Assembly (NCBI GenBank): GCA_035644395.1
Contig: DASQOR010000028.1
Span: 1 to 64,000, forward strand
Source of the DNA: JBGPLJ01 sp035644395
Lineage (GTDB): Bacteria; Pseudomonadota; Gammaproteobacteria; Steroidobacterales; Steroidobacteraceae
Direction of reading: 5' to 3'
DNA length: 64,000 nt
The notes under the pieces were generated by a model that saw only the letters and a list, made by a program, of their open reading frames with translations, was not told the DNA's origin and searched no databases. This document shows positions 35,433 through 43,680 of this stretch, piece by piece (positions within the stretch are counted from its first letter, which is position 1; the number at the start of each line of letters is the position of its first letter). The position numbers were made by a program, and so were the translations under genes.

Positions 35433-36270
35433 GGATCTGATCGCTTCCTACTGGACCTTTGCGGGCGGCGGCCTGCCGCACACCGACAAGGAATTCAGCA
35501 CGTTCGATTTCAAGGACCGCGTCGAGGCGATCGCGCGCGCGGGCTTCAAGGGCCTCGGGCTCTGGCACGCCGACATCGAGCACGTCCTGAAGACGCGCAG
35601 TCTCAAGGAAATGAAGCAGATCCTCGACGACAACGGCATGCGGCACGTCGAGATCGAATTCCTGAACGGCTGGTTCCTCGACGGGGAGAAGCGTCGCGAG
35701 TCCGATGAGCAGCGCAAGTTCCTGCTCAATGCCGCCGCGGAGCTCGGCGGCCGGCACGTGAAGGTGGGCGATTTCTTCAACACGCCGTTCGAGTTCCCGC
35801 GCCTCATCGACGAGTTCGGCAAGCTCTGCCGTGAAGCGGAAGCGATCGGCACGAAGATCGGTTACGAGCTGATGCCGTTCTGCGAGATCAATTCGCTCGG
35901 GAAGGCGAAACGTCTCTGCGAGGGCGCTGCGCCGAAGAACGGCGGCATGATCTTCGACCTGTGGCACATCGTGAAGCTCAAGATCCCGTACGCCGACGTC
36001 TGGAATTTCCCGCAGCAGTACTTCATCGGTCTCGAGATCAACGACGGATTCTCGAAGCCGCCGACGCAGGATCTCGGCGAAGAGACGACGCAGTACCGCG
36101 CGCTCTGCGGCTACGGCGACTTCGACGTCAAGGGTTTCACCGCGCTGCGGGCGAAGTCCGCGTATCAGGGGCCGGTCGGCATCGAAGTGCTGGCGAAGGA
36201 GATCCGTCCCTGGCCGCTCGAGAAGATCGCGAAGATCGCGTACGAGTCGACGGCAGCGCAGTTCAGCTAG
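35389..36270 (+). CDS. Sugar phosphate isomerase/epimerase-like TIM-barrel protein (cytoplasmic paralogue)
   Basis: 293 residues from GTG 35389 (ATG 35398 is an alternative). Same fold and motifs as the preceding gene: SYWTFAGGGLPHTDKEFSTF, GFKGLGLWHADIEHVLK, HVEIEFLNGWFLDG, HVKVGDFF, YELMPFCEINSLG, MIFDLWHIVKLK. It has no signal peptide; its first 14 residues (MNAMAQIPSNPTPV) come from the REP loop and right arm. The homologous region starts exactly where the repeat ends, suggesting the repeat replaced an ancestral leader. Function unknown beyond a likely isomerase, epimerase or lyase. Confidence 0.8.
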   Translation: MNAMAQIPSNPTPVPDLIASYWTFAGGGLPHTDKEFSTFDFKDRVEAIARAGFKGLGLWHADIEHVLKTRSLKEMKQILDDNGMRHVEIEFLNGWFLDGEKRRESDEQRKFLLNAAAELGGRHVKVGDFFNTPFEFPRLIDEFGKLCREAEAIGTKIGYELMPFCEINSLGKAKRLCEGAAPKNGGMIFDLWHIVKLKIPYADVWNFPQQYFIGLEINDGFSKPPTQDLGEETTQYRALCGYGDFDVKGFTALRAKSAYQGPVGIEVLAKEIRPWPLEKIAKIAYESTAAQFS

Positions 36271-36527
36271 GAGAAATTCGCGGGGCTGCCAGTGCCGCCG
36301 AGCTCGAGCGGCGTGGCATCGAGTTCGAGCCGGGCGCCCGGCGGCCTCGCAAACTCGTTCTCGATCGCGGACAGCTCCTCTTCCACGGACCGGATGGTCT
36401 CGCCCGCCACGGCGGGTTTCTGCAGGGCGGCGATGCACTCATCGATGAGCGGCGCCGCGGCAATCAGCCAGGCCTGCACGATCCACGGAAAGTACCGGGC
36501 AAGGCGTTCCAGCCCGGCGCTCAACAC
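36267..36527 (-). CDS. Small hypothetical protein (doubtful)
   Basis: 86 codons from GTG 36527; the stop codon overlaps the stop of the convergent isomerase gene (CTAG). Composition is protein-like (RYFPWIVQAWLIAAAPLIDE, then an acidic helix RSVEEELSAIENEFARP), and the frame is also open upstream to the stop of the lipoate-ligase-like gene. No family recognised. It may be a real small gene, or a remnant of a longer one; the 36271-36650 stretch otherwise holds nothing I can identify. Confidence 0.3.
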   Translation of the reverse strand: MLSAGLERLARYFPWIVQAWLIAAAPLIDECIAALQKPAVAGETIRSVEEELSAIENEFARPPGARLELDATPLELGGTGSPANFS

Positions 36528-36650
36528 GCGGGCCAGCGCGCAACGGCGCTCCAGTAACCGCAGACGTGCTGTGGCATGGACCAGCCGAGTGCCCGGAGCT
36601 GACCGAGCGCGTCGCTCTGCAGCCGCTGTCCGGGATTGCGATGCTTCCGC

Positions 36651-37319
36651 CTAGCGCGCGAGCGACTGGATCAGCTCCGCACGCAGGTCCCTGCCCCGGT
36701 TCGCCTGCACGCACTTCGCGACGGAGGTCAGGCTTTCGGCGTGCAGCGACCGGTCGCCGCCCGCGCGTTCATAGAACTTCGCGACCACACGGGTGAGCGC
36801 CACCGGATCCGCGTCGACGATCAGCATGGCATGCGCGAGGATGGCGCCGCCATCGGCACGCGCCGTGCGGCGCTGTGCCGTGCCGGCTATCTTCCTGCCG
36901 TCGACGAGCACGTTGTACTTGCCGTCGCAAAACGACCCCGGCGCCGGCCCGATGCTTGCGTTCACCCCAAGGCTTGTGAGCGCGGCAACGACCGGCTCGC
37001 AGATGAGCTCATAGCCCCGCGCGAGCGAAGGCGGCTTGCCGCTCCAGGACATCAGCACGGAGATGCAGAGCGAGCCGGGTCCCACAGGGACAGCGGAACC
37101 GCCGCTCGAGCGCACCGCGATGGGCCAGCCGTCGATGGCGGATGCATTGGCGGCATTCGCATAGCGGGGCAACTGCCGGTCGGATGGCGACACGACGAGC
37201 GCCTGCGCGCTCTCCCACACCAGGGTTCGCGTTGGCAGGGCTCTGGCGGTGAATTCGGCGAGCAGGGATTGTTCGAGGGCGAGTGTCACGCCGGGTGGAT
37301 CGTACCCGGGAATGGCCAA
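36651..37319 (-). CDS. Lipoate/biotin protein ligase-like protein (LplA/BPL catalytic fold)
   Basis: Up to 222 residues from TTG 37319; a GTG about ten codons in is an alternative start. Motifs of the biotin/lipoyl A/B ligase family: PIAVRSSGGSAVPVGPG about residue 67 and GKYNVLVDGRKIAGTAQRR about residue 128 with the catalytic Lys in RKIAG. The usual RRxSGGGxVxH is altered (SSGGSAVPVG), so activity or substrate may differ. Such enzymes attach lipoate, octanoate or biotin to carrier domains; a biotin carboxyl carrier is encoded 5 kb away. Divergent from the isochorismatase gene with 30 bases between. Confidence 0.7.
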   Translation of the reverse strand: MAIPGYDPPGVTLALEQSLLAEFTARALPTRTLVWESAQALVVSPSDRQLPRYANAANASAIDGWPIAVRSSGGSAVPVGPGSLCISVLMSWSGKPPSLARGYELICEPVVAALTSLGVNASIGPAPGSFCDGKYNVLVDGRKIAGTAQRRTARADGGAILAHAMLIVDADPVALTRVVAKFYERAGGDRSLHAESLTSVAKCVQANRGRDLRAELIQSLAR

Positions 37320-37349
37320 TCTCGGGTAACTTATCTACGCAGGTCCCGC

Positions 37350-38018
37350 ATGCTGAAACTACCGACCCGTCCTGAACCGATCGAAGTGGCGCTCGAGCAG
37401 TCTGCAATCGTCGTCGTCGACATGCAGAACGCGTTCGCGAGCCCGAAGGGCCTCCTCGATCTCGCGGGTATCGACATTTCCGGCGCGCCAGCGGTCGTCA
37501 GCACGATCGCCTCGATCCTCGCGACGGCGCGCGAGCGCAAAGTGCCGGTGGTGTATTTGCAGAGCGGCTACAAGCCCGATCTCAGCAACGGCGGCGGCGA
37601 CGACTCGCCGAATCCACGCAAGGAGACTGCGCTCTGCCTGATGCGCGCGCGGCCGGAGCTCAAAGGGCAATTGCTCGTCGAAGGCACGTGGGATTTCCAG
37701 ATCGTCGACGAACTGAAGCCGCAATCCCGGGACGTGGTCGTCCTCAAGACGCGCTATAGCGGCTTCGCGCGAACGACGCTCGACTCGACCCTGCGGGCGC
37801 GCGGCATCCGCAATCTCTTCCTCGTCGGCATCGCGACCAATGTCTGCGTCGAATCGACGCTGCGCGATGCATACTTCCACGAGTACTGGCCGATCCTCGT
37901 GACCGATGGCGCGATGCAGGCGGGCCCGCCTGCCGCACACGAGGCCACGATCTTCAACGTCGAGTCGTTCTTCGGCTGGACGTTGAGCGCCGCGCAGTTG
38001 CAGTCAGCCCTTCGCTGA
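37350..38018 (+). CDS. Isochorismatase-family cysteine hydrolase (RutB-like)
   Basis: 222 residues from ATG 37350; an AGGT lies seven bases upstream, and the longer open frame overlaps the divergent gene and is rejected. Catalytic triad positions are visible: Asp in IVVVDMQNAFASP about residue 26, Lys in VVVLKTRYSGFARTTLD about residue 132, Cys in GIATNVCVESTLRDAYF about residue 168. RutB and related enzymes hydrolyse ureidoacrylate or other amides. No other pyrimidine genes are near, so the substrate is open. Confidence 0.82.
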   Translation: MLKLPTRPEPIEVALEQSAIVVVDMQNAFASPKGLLDLAGIDISGAPAVVSTIASILATARERKVPVVYLQSGYKPDLSNGGGDDSPNPRKETALCLMRARPELKGQLLVEGTWDFQIVDELKPQSRDVVVLKTRYSGFARTTLDSTLRARGIRNLFLVGIATNVCVESTLRDAYFHEYWPILVTDGAMQAGPPAAHEATIFNVESFFGWTLSAAQLQSALR

Positions 38019-38027
38019 AAAATCCGG

Positions 38028-38082
38028 AAAATCCGGTGCCGGTGTTGAAAATCCGGTGCCGGTGTTGGATTAGTGGGGAATC
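38028..38082. repeat. Family A repeat, left flank of the transposase gene
   Basis: A partial tandem duplication: AAAATCCGGTGCCGGTGTTG occurs at 38028-38047 and again at 38048-38067, the second copy running on into GATTAGTGGGGAATC. It is the left-arm type of the family A palindrome and contains the stop codon of the RAYT gene (TAA, 38070-38072). Its inverted partner lies at the other end of the gene (39033). Confidence 0.85.
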
Positions 38083-38951
38083 GGAAGGTGGCGATTCATC
38101 AGCTGGTACAGCGTCGAGGGGTCACGATCGAGGTACCGCGCAACCTCCGCCAGCGTCGCCACGCGCTGTTCAATGGCAGAGCGGGCGATTTCCACTCGAA
38201 TCGGCGTCAACAACCGCAACGCGGCCGGCGACCGGATGATCGAAACTGGAATTCCGTGACGGTTGCAGATGGTTTCCGCCAGCTGCGCGAGCGTCAACGA
38301 GCTGCGCGGTTGATCCGGCGGCCTGATGCGTTCGACGAATTCATCCGCGCCGATGACCCGTGAATCCGAGTCCGATAGGACGACGGTTACGTCCAGATCG
38401 TCGCCCGGTACCCCTGTGCGCATGAACGCGGCGTAGGCGGCACGTGCGTTGGCACGATCCGTTGAGAATAGAGACAAGCCGAATTCCGTCGTGACCCATG
38501 GAATGCCCTCAAGGCCAAGGTATGCGCGATGCGAGCACCATGGGTAGTCGGCGGCATCCTTCACGACTCCAGCATTGACGGGATTCAGGTGTATGTATCG
38601 CAACACCGCATGAAAGTATCGGTCGACATCGATGAGTTTCGCCCGATGGCGCCGCTCGAACAGGTGGCCGGCCGTCTGGAGCGTCCGGTGTCGATGGCGC
38701 GAATAGCGAACAGCAATTCGCTGCATCAGCTTGCCGAGCGGGCGATCCGCGATTTGTACTAGCGTGTGCAGGTGATTGGTCATCCAGCAGTACGCGTGCA
38801 GACGCGCGCCAAATGCCGGCAAAGCGTCGGCGACGATATCGTCGAGCACGTTGCGATCGCCGTCCGTCGAGAACAGTGCTTCCCGATGGTTACCGCGCAG
38901 AACGACGTGATAGTGCCCGCCAGGCACATGAAGTCGAGGTTGTCGCGGCAT
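38070..38951 (-). CDS. REP-associated tyrosine transposase (RAYT, Y1/IS200-like)
   Basis: 293 residues from ATG 38951 (a GTG five codons upstream is possible), which gives the typical start MPRQPRLHVPGGHYHVVLRG. The HUH motif is present in YCWMTNHLHTLVQ about residue 60, and the catalytic Tyr region in DVDRYFHAVLRYIHLNPV about residue 125, with YPWCSHRAYLG after it. The extended C-terminal part ends with a helix-turn-helix-like VATLAEVARYLDRDPSTLY. RAYT proteins mobilise or process REP palindromes. The gene lies inside a pair of oppositely oriented family A repeats, forming a roughly 1-kb unit, and appears intact. Confidence 0.92.
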   Translation of the reverse strand: MPRQPRLHVPGGHYHVVLRGNHREALFSTDGDRNVLDDIVADALPAFGARLHAYCWMTNHLHTLVQIADRPLGKLMQRIAVRYSRHRHRTLQTAGHLFERRHRAKLIDVDRYFHAVLRYIHLNPVNAGVVKDAADYPWCSHRAYLGLEGIPWVTTEFGLSLFSTDRANARAAYAAFMRTGVPGDDLDVTVVLSDSDSRVIGADEFVERIRPPDQPRSSLTLAQLAETICNRHGIPVSIIRSPAALRLLTPIRVEIARSAIEQRVATLAEVARYLDRDPSTLYQLMNRHLPIPH

Positions 38952-39032
38952 CCTTGCCTCCCGCACTCCAGCGTCGATCGAAGCTCACAAGGCTAGCGGA
39001 GGCGGTTTGGCGGAAATAGGTTGATTCGTCAC

Positions 39033-39064
39033 CGAAATCCCCAGTTATCCAACACCGGCACCGG
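39033..39064. repeat. Family A repeat, right flank of the transposase gene
   Basis: CGAAATCCCCAGTTATCCAA followed by CACCGGCACC, identical to the right arm of copy A3 at 43735 but without its own local left arm. It is inverted relative to the repeat at 38048-38082, and supplies the last codons and stop of the amidohydrolase gene at 39045. Confidence 0.88.
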
Positions 39065-39956
39065 TTTGGCGCAGCCCGAGCAGCCGCACGGCGTTTTCCT
39101 TCATGACGAGCGGGCGGACCTCCGGCTTGATCGGCAGCTGCTCGAAATCCGCGATCCAGCGGTCGGGCGTGATCACCGGATAGTCTGAACCGAACAGCAT
39201 CCGGTCCTTCAAGAGCGTATTCGTGTACTGCACGAGATTCGCCGGAAAATACTTCGGCGACCAGCCGGAGAGGTCGATGTGGACGGTCGGCTTGTGGGTC
39301 GCGACCGCGAGCGCCTCGTCCTGCCACGGGAAGGATGGATGCGCCAGGATGATCGGCATGTCGGGAAAATCCACCGCGACGTCGTCCACGTACATCGGAT
39401 TCGAGTATTTCAGGCGCACACCAAGCCCGCCCGGCACGCCGGCGCCGACGCCGGTCTGCCCGGTGTGAAAGAGCGCGGGCAGTTTCGCCGCCGCAATCTC
39501 CTCGTACAGCACATACGCCTTGCGGTCGTTCGGGTAGAAACCCTGTTGTGAAGGGTGAAACTTGAACCCCCGCACGCCGTAGTCCTCGATGAGCCGGCGC
39601 GCCTCGCGCGCACCGAGCTTGCCCTTCGCCGGATCGATGCTCGCGAACGGAATCAAAGCGTCGTTGTGTTGCGCGGCGACTTCCGCGACTTCCTCGTTGG
39701 CGATACGCGTGATGCCTGCGGAGGCCTCCGCGTCGACGGTGAAGATCACGGCGGCCATCTTGCGCGCGCGATAGTAGGCGGCGACCTCCGGAATCGTCGG
39801 TGGCACCGCCTTGCCCGACTTGAAATACTTCGCCATCTGCTCATCGAGCAGCACCGAGCAGGGGTCCGGCGGATCGCGTCCCGAAATGTTGGCGTGGGTG
39901 TGCACGTCGATGGCGACGAGCTTCTCGATATCGAGCTTGTACTCGTAACGGCTCAT
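39045..39956 (-). CDS. Amidohydrolase-family metal-dependent hydrolase/decarboxylase (ACMSD-like)
   Basis: 303 residues. TIM-barrel amidohydrolase 2 motifs: AIDVHTHANISGRDPP (HxH metal site, about residues 18-20), GFKFHPSQQGFYPND about 134, ALFHTGQTG, PIILAHPSFPWQDEA, and LFGSDYPVITP with the catalytic Asp about residue 262. No signal peptide. Family members hydrolyse or reversibly (de)carboxylate small acids. It is the last gene of the operon starting with the phosphotransferase pair, overlapping the HAD gene by 4 bases, so it probably acts in that pathway. Its final residues GAGVG and the stop are encoded by the adjacent REP arm, so the original C-terminus was likely replaced. Confidence 0.82.
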   Translation of the reverse strand: MSRYEYKLDIEKLVAIDVHTHANISGRDPPDPCSVLLDEQMAKYFKSGKAVPPTIPEVAAYYRARKMAAVIFTVDAEASAGITRIANEEVAEVAAQHNDALIPFASIDPAKGKLGAREARRLIEDYGVRGFKFHPSQQGFYPNDRKAYVLYEEIAAAKLPALFHTGQTGVGAGVPGGLGVRLKYSNPMYVDDVAVDFPDMPIILAHPSFPWQDEALAVATHKPTVHIDLSGWSPKYFPANLVQYTNTLLKDRMLFGSDYPVITPDRWIADFEQLPIKPEVRPLVMKENAVRLLGLRQTGAGVG

Positions 39957-40822
39957 GGCTTTTGGTTCCCGAGCGATTGCAGGTAGAGGCGATGCAGCTC
40001 CCCGACATTGTGCACCAGAATGTGGGCGCGGCGGTCGCGCGGCATCTTGTCGAACTCGCTCGTGCCGGCGACGCCCGAGCGCACGCCGATCGCGAGCGCG
40101 CGACCCCGATGCGCCATCTCGACCTCGAGCGTCGGATCGTCGCCGAGGACGGCGAGATGCCGGGTCGCGATGCCGAGCTTGCGGCTCGCCGAGCGCAGCG
40201 CCGCGAGCGAGGGCTTGCCGAAGATGCGCGGCCGGGCGCCGGTGACGCTCGTCACCATCGCGCAGATCGCGCGCGACGTGCCGATGGCCTTGCCGCCGGC
40301 CGTCGCGAAGTAGAGTGACATCGACGCCGTACCGAGCGTGGCCCCGCGTTCGACGGCGGTGCAGGCCGCTTCCAGGTCGCTCATGGTGAATTCGCGGAAC
40401 CAGCCCGCGAACACGGCGTCGACCTTGCGACGGCCGAGCTTTGCGGGCGTGACGACCTCGAGTCCCGCATCGGCGAGCGGGCGAATGACGCCTTCGCCGC
40501 CGAGCGCGAGCACCGTGCGGCAGCCTTCCCTCGCGAGCGATTCACCCGCGACGCTCGACGGTGTCACCACACAGTCGCCTTCGATGGGCAAGCCCGCATC
40601 GCGCAGTTTCCCCGCGAGTTCGTGTGGCGGTCGCACCGTACCGTTCGTGAGAATCGCATAGGGGAATCGCCGCCGATTCAGGTCCTCGAGCATGCGCACC
40701 GCGCCAGGCAGCGTGCGCAGGCCCTTGTTGTGCTTGTCGCCGAGCACGAGCGTGCCGTCGAGATCGAACACGAAGCCGCGTGTCGCAGCGAGGCGCTTCG
40801 CGATTTCAGCCTTGAGTCGCAT
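39953..40822 (-). CDS. HAD-IIA phosphatase (NagD / 4-nitrophenylphosphatase type)
   Basis: 289 residues. HAD motif I FVFDLDGTLVLGD (nucleophile Asp20, acid/base Asp22), motif II AILTNGTVRPP, a C2 cap, then IFGKPSLAALRSA (motif III Lys) and VLGDDPTLEVEMAHR (motif IV). NagD-type HADs remove phosphate from sugar or aryl phosphates. In the same operon as a phenylphosphate-synthase-like phosphotransferase, an aryl phosphatase role after carboxylation is plausible. Overlaps biotin carboxylase by 17 bases upstream and the amidohydrolase by 4 downstream. Confidence 0.87.
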   Translation of the reverse strand: MRLKAEIAKRLAATRGFVFDLDGTLVLGDKHNKGLRTLPGAVRMLEDLNRRRFPYAILTNGTVRPPHELAGKLRDAGLPIEGDCVVTPSSVAGESLAREGCRTVLALGGEGVIRPLADAGLEVVTPAKLGRRKVDAVFAGWFREFTMSDLEAACTAVERGATLGTASMSLYFATAGGKAIGTSRAICAMVTSVTGARPRIFGKPSLAALRSASRKLGIATRHLAVLGDDPTLEVEMAHRGRALAIGVRSGVAGTSEFDKMPRDRRAHILVHNVGELHRLYLQSLGNQKP

Positions 40823-42173
40823 GCTTGCCTGCTTTGGTTAGCCATCCGCCGAGCCAGGCCGTGTCGACGCCGCCGCGCACGAAGTCGGCGTCGGCGACGA
40901 TGTCGCCCAGCAGGGCGGTATTGCTGATCACGCCCGAGATCCGGCAGTTCGCGAGCGCCCCCTGCATCGCGGCCAGCGCCTCGGTCCGCGTGGGCCGATG
41001 CGTGATGAGCTTGGCGAGCAGTGAATCGTAGAACGGCGGCACGCGCGCGTGCGCTTCAATATGCGAATCGACGCGGATGCCTGCGCCCGCGGGAAAGACC
41101 GCTGTGGTTATCGTGCCGGGGCTCGGGCGAAAGTCCTGATGCGCATCCTCCGCGTTGATACGGCACTCGACCGCGTGACCCCGCCAGGCAATGTCGCCTT
41201 GACCCAGCCGCAGCGGCCGGCCCTCGGCGACGGCGATCTGTTCGGCGACGAGATCGAGTCCGGTGATCATCTCCGTCACCGGATGTTCAACCTGGATACG
41301 CGCGTTCATTTCGAGGAAGTAGAACTTGCCGCCCGCGCTGTCGACCAGGAACTCCACCGTGCCGAGTCCGCGATAGCGCAGGTGACGGCCGAACGTCACC
41401 GCAGCGGCGTGCACGCGGGCACGCAAACCATCGGACAGAGACGGCGCGGGCGCTTCCTCGATGAGTTTCTGGTAGCGGCGTTGCACCGAGCAGTCGCGGT
41501 CACCGAGGTGAATGACGGCCTCGCCGTCGCCGAGCAGCTGCACTTCGACGTGGCGGCCGGCGTCGATGAAGCGTTCGAGGAAAACGCGGGAGTCGCCGAA
41601 GGCTGCTTTCGCTTCCGACATCGCGAGGTCGAGCGTTTCGGCAAGTACCTCGGGCGAACGCACCCGTTTCATTCCGCGGCCGCCGCCGCCCGCGACCGCT
41701 TTCACGAGCAGCGGTGTGCCGATCTCGCGTCCGAGCGCCTCGGCATCCGCGTGGCTGGCAACGGCGCCGCCCGGCACCACCGGCAGGCCTGCGGCCACCG
41801 CTTGCCGACGGGCTTCCAGCTTGTCGCCGACCGCGCGCAGCTGTGCGACATCCGGCCCGATGAAGACCAGGCCGGCGTGGCGGCAGCGCTCGGCGAAAGC
41901 AGCGTTCTCGGACAGAAATCCATACCCCGGATGCACCGCATCGACCCGTGTCTCGAGCGCCGCCGCGACGACGCCTTCGATATCGAGATAGCTGCGCGCC
42001 GGTGGCGGCGGGCCGATGCAAATCGTGCGGTCGGCGAGACGGGTGGGGACGGAATCGAGATCGGCTTCGGACGCGGCGAGGACCGTCTCGATGCCGAGAC
42101 TCCGGCAAGTGCGGATGATGCGCAGGGCGATCTCGCCGCGGTTCGCGATCAGCAGCCGCCGGATCTGCCTCAT
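40806..42173 (-). CDS. Biotin carboxylase subunit (AccC-like)
   Basis: 455 residues. RRLLIANRGEIALRIIRTC at the N-terminus, ATP-grasp glycine loop GGGGRGMKRV about residue 165, and MNARIQVEHPVTEMITGLDLV about residue 292 with the catalytic Glu/Arg. It carboxylates biotin on the carrier protein encoded just upstream using bicarbonate and ATP. Placed within a dedicated catabolic operon and not with acetyl-CoA carboxylase genes, it more likely serves a substrate-specific carboxylase. No carboxyltransferase subunit is found in the window. Confidence 0.92.
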   Translation of the reverse strand: MRQIRRLLIANRGEIALRIIRTCRSLGIETVLAASEADLDSVPTRLADRTICIGPPPPARSYLDIEGVVAAALETRVDAVHPGYGFLSENAAFAERCRHAGLVFIGPDVAQLRAVGDKLEARRQAVAAGLPVVPGGAVASHADAEALGREIGTPLLVKAVAGGGGRGMKRVRSPEVLAETLDLAMSEAKAAFGDSRVFLERFIDAGRHVEVQLLGDGEAVIHLGDRDCSVQRRYQKLIEEAPAPSLSDGLRARVHAAAVTFGRHLRYRGLGTVEFLVDSAGGKFYFLEMNARIQVEHPVTEMITGLDLVAEQIAVAEGRPLRLGQGDIAWRGHAVECRINAEDAHQDFRPSPGTITTAVFPAGAGIRVDSHIEAHARVPPFYDSLLAKLITHRPTRTEALAAMQGALANCRISGVISNTALLGDIVADADFVRGGVDTAWLGGWLTKAGKHATQG

Positions 42174-42637
42174 CGCGCCGGGCGCACGCGCATGAGCACG
42201 TGATCCTGTTCCACGAATTCACCGTCGGCGGCTTCGATCGCCGTGACGACGCCCGCGGTGCCCGCGTTGACGGAGTTCATGAGCTTCATCGTTTCGACGA
42301 TGCCGACCACGGTTTCGTGCGACACGGTCGAACCAACTTCGACGCAGGGCGGAGCGCCGGGCTTCGGCGCCCGGTAGAACGTGCCGATGAGCGGCGCCCG
42401 TACGGGCACGGTCCCGTCGTCGGCGCGGGCCATTGCCGCCGAAGCGGCCGGTTGGGCCGTTGCCTTGCCGGCCTGGGCGGAGGATTTCGTCTCGGATGTT
42501 TGCGTCCAGCCGCTGCTGGGCGCTGCCGCGCGGCGCAGCGTCAGCTTGAAGCGGTCGGTTTCCAGCTCGAGCTCATCGTACGGCGAGGCGTCGAGGAGCT
42601 TCAGGATTTCCTCGACGTCGGTGCGCGTCAGGTTCAT
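42170..42637 (-). CDS. Biotin carboxyl carrier protein (AccB-like)
   Basis: 155 residues from ATG 42637, overlapping the gene before and the gene after by 4 bases each. An N-terminal part VEEILKLLDASPYDELELE, an Ala-rich linker (about residues 55-75) and a C-terminal biotinyl domain with PLIGTFYRAPKPGAPP and the biotin-accepting Lys118 in VETMKLMNSV (EAMKMMN in most acetyl-CoA carboxylases). Carries carboxybiotin between biotin carboxylase and an acceptor enzyme. Confidence 0.93.
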   Translation of the reverse strand: MNLTRTDVEEILKLLDASPYDELELETDRFKLTLRRAAAPSSGWTQTSETKSSAQAGKATAQPAASAAMARADDGTVPVRAPLIGTFYRAPKPGAPPCVEVGSTVSHETVVGIVETMKLMNSVNAGTAGVVTAIEAADGEFVEQDHVLMRVRPAR

Positions 42638-43680
42638 GACCGGGTCTTGCCGCTCAGCGCCGCCAGCACGTGGTCGAAGGGATTCGCCTTGGGCGCCGCC
42701 ACCGGTTTCACATCGCGGGAGGACCAGACGGTTTCCGGGCGGCTCTGCAGCAGATAGATGGCGCCGTCGCGCGCGACCGCCCATTCGATGTCCTGCGCCG
42801 CGCCGTAGTGGAGTTCCACGCGCTTCGCGAGATCGACGAGGCCGGTGATCTCGCTGTCCGCGAGGCATGAAACGGACTGCCGCTCGGGCGGAATCGCAGC
42901 GGCGTGGATTCCCTGGCCGCATGGCGCCGGCAGATGCTCAGTGAGTTTCTCCGAGAGATCGCGCCGCACGACTTCGCCAGTCACCTTGCTGACAACGAAG
43001 CGGTCGGGCGTGACTTCGCCGCTCACGATCGCCGAGCCGAGGCCCCAGCTCCCTTCGATCGAGATCACCGAGGGGTCGCCGGAGGTGGGGCTGCGCGTGA
43101 ACATCACGCCGGACGCGCGCGAGTCGACCATGCGCTGGATCACGACACCCATGGCGACCCGCGACTCCTCGAGCGTGAGCCGCATCCGGTAGCTCACGGA
43201 CTCGACGCTGTAGAGACTCGCCCAGCACGAGCGCAGCGCCTTGAGCACGGCGTCCGCTCCGCGGACCCACAGCAGCGTTTCCTGCTGTCCGGCGAAACTC
43301 GCCTCGGCGCTGTCTTCGCTCGTCGCGCTCGAGCGCACGGCAACGGGCGCCAGGGCATTCCCGCCGCAAAGCTTCGCATGCGCTTCGGTGATCGCGAGTT
43401 GCAGCGGCGACGGGAGCGGTGCGCTCTCGATGCGTTCGCGAATGCTGCGTGCCGTCTCGGTGATCCGGTCGAGGTCCTTGCCGTCGAGCGCAGCGATCTC
43501 GCGGCGGATCGCTCCTGCCGCGTCGAGCGCGGCGAGACTCGACTCGAATGCGTGCGTCGTCACGACGAACCCCGGCGGCACGCGAATGCCCGCGTGCGTG
43601 AGTTCACCGAGACTCGCGCCCTTGCCGCCCACCGTCGGCCGCGACGCAATCCGCACCGTCTCGAACCAGGCGATCTGCAT
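42634..43680 (-). CDS. PEP/pyruvate-binding ATP-grasp protein, phenylphosphate synthase beta-like
   Basis: 348 residues from ATG 43680. This is the nucleotide-binding half of PEP synthase: GGKGASLGELTHAGIRVPPGF at residues about 18-38 (core GGKGASLGEL), APVAVRSSATSEDSAEASFAGQ (core RSSATSEDS) about residue 105, QRMVDSRASGVMFTRSP, and IEWAVARDGAIYLLQSRP. About 38 kDa, like the 40-kDa subunit of phenylphosphate synthase. With the protein encoded upstream it would transfer phosphate from ATP to an organic hydroxyl group. An in-frame ATG at 43725 within the REP loop would add 15 residues (MSTGDRNPQLSNTGT); neither start has a clear ribosome site because the repeat abuts the gene. Confidence 0.85.
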   Translation of the reverse strand: MQIAWFETVRIASRPTVGGKGASLGELTHAGIRVPPGFVVTTHAFESSLAALDAAGAIRREIAALDGKDLDRITETARSIRERIESAPLPSPLQLAITEAHAKLCGGNALAPVAVRSSATSEDSAEASFAGQQETLLWVRGADAVLKALRSCWASLYSVESVSYRMRLTLEESRVAMGVVIQRMVDSRASGVMFTRSPTSGDPSVISIEGSWGLGSAIVSGEVTPDRFVVSKVTGEVVRRDLSEKLTEHLPAPCGQGIHAAAIPPERQSVSCLADSEITGLVDLAKRVELHYGAAQDIEWAVARDGAIYLLQSRPETVWSSRDVKPVAAPKANPFDHVLAALSGKTRS

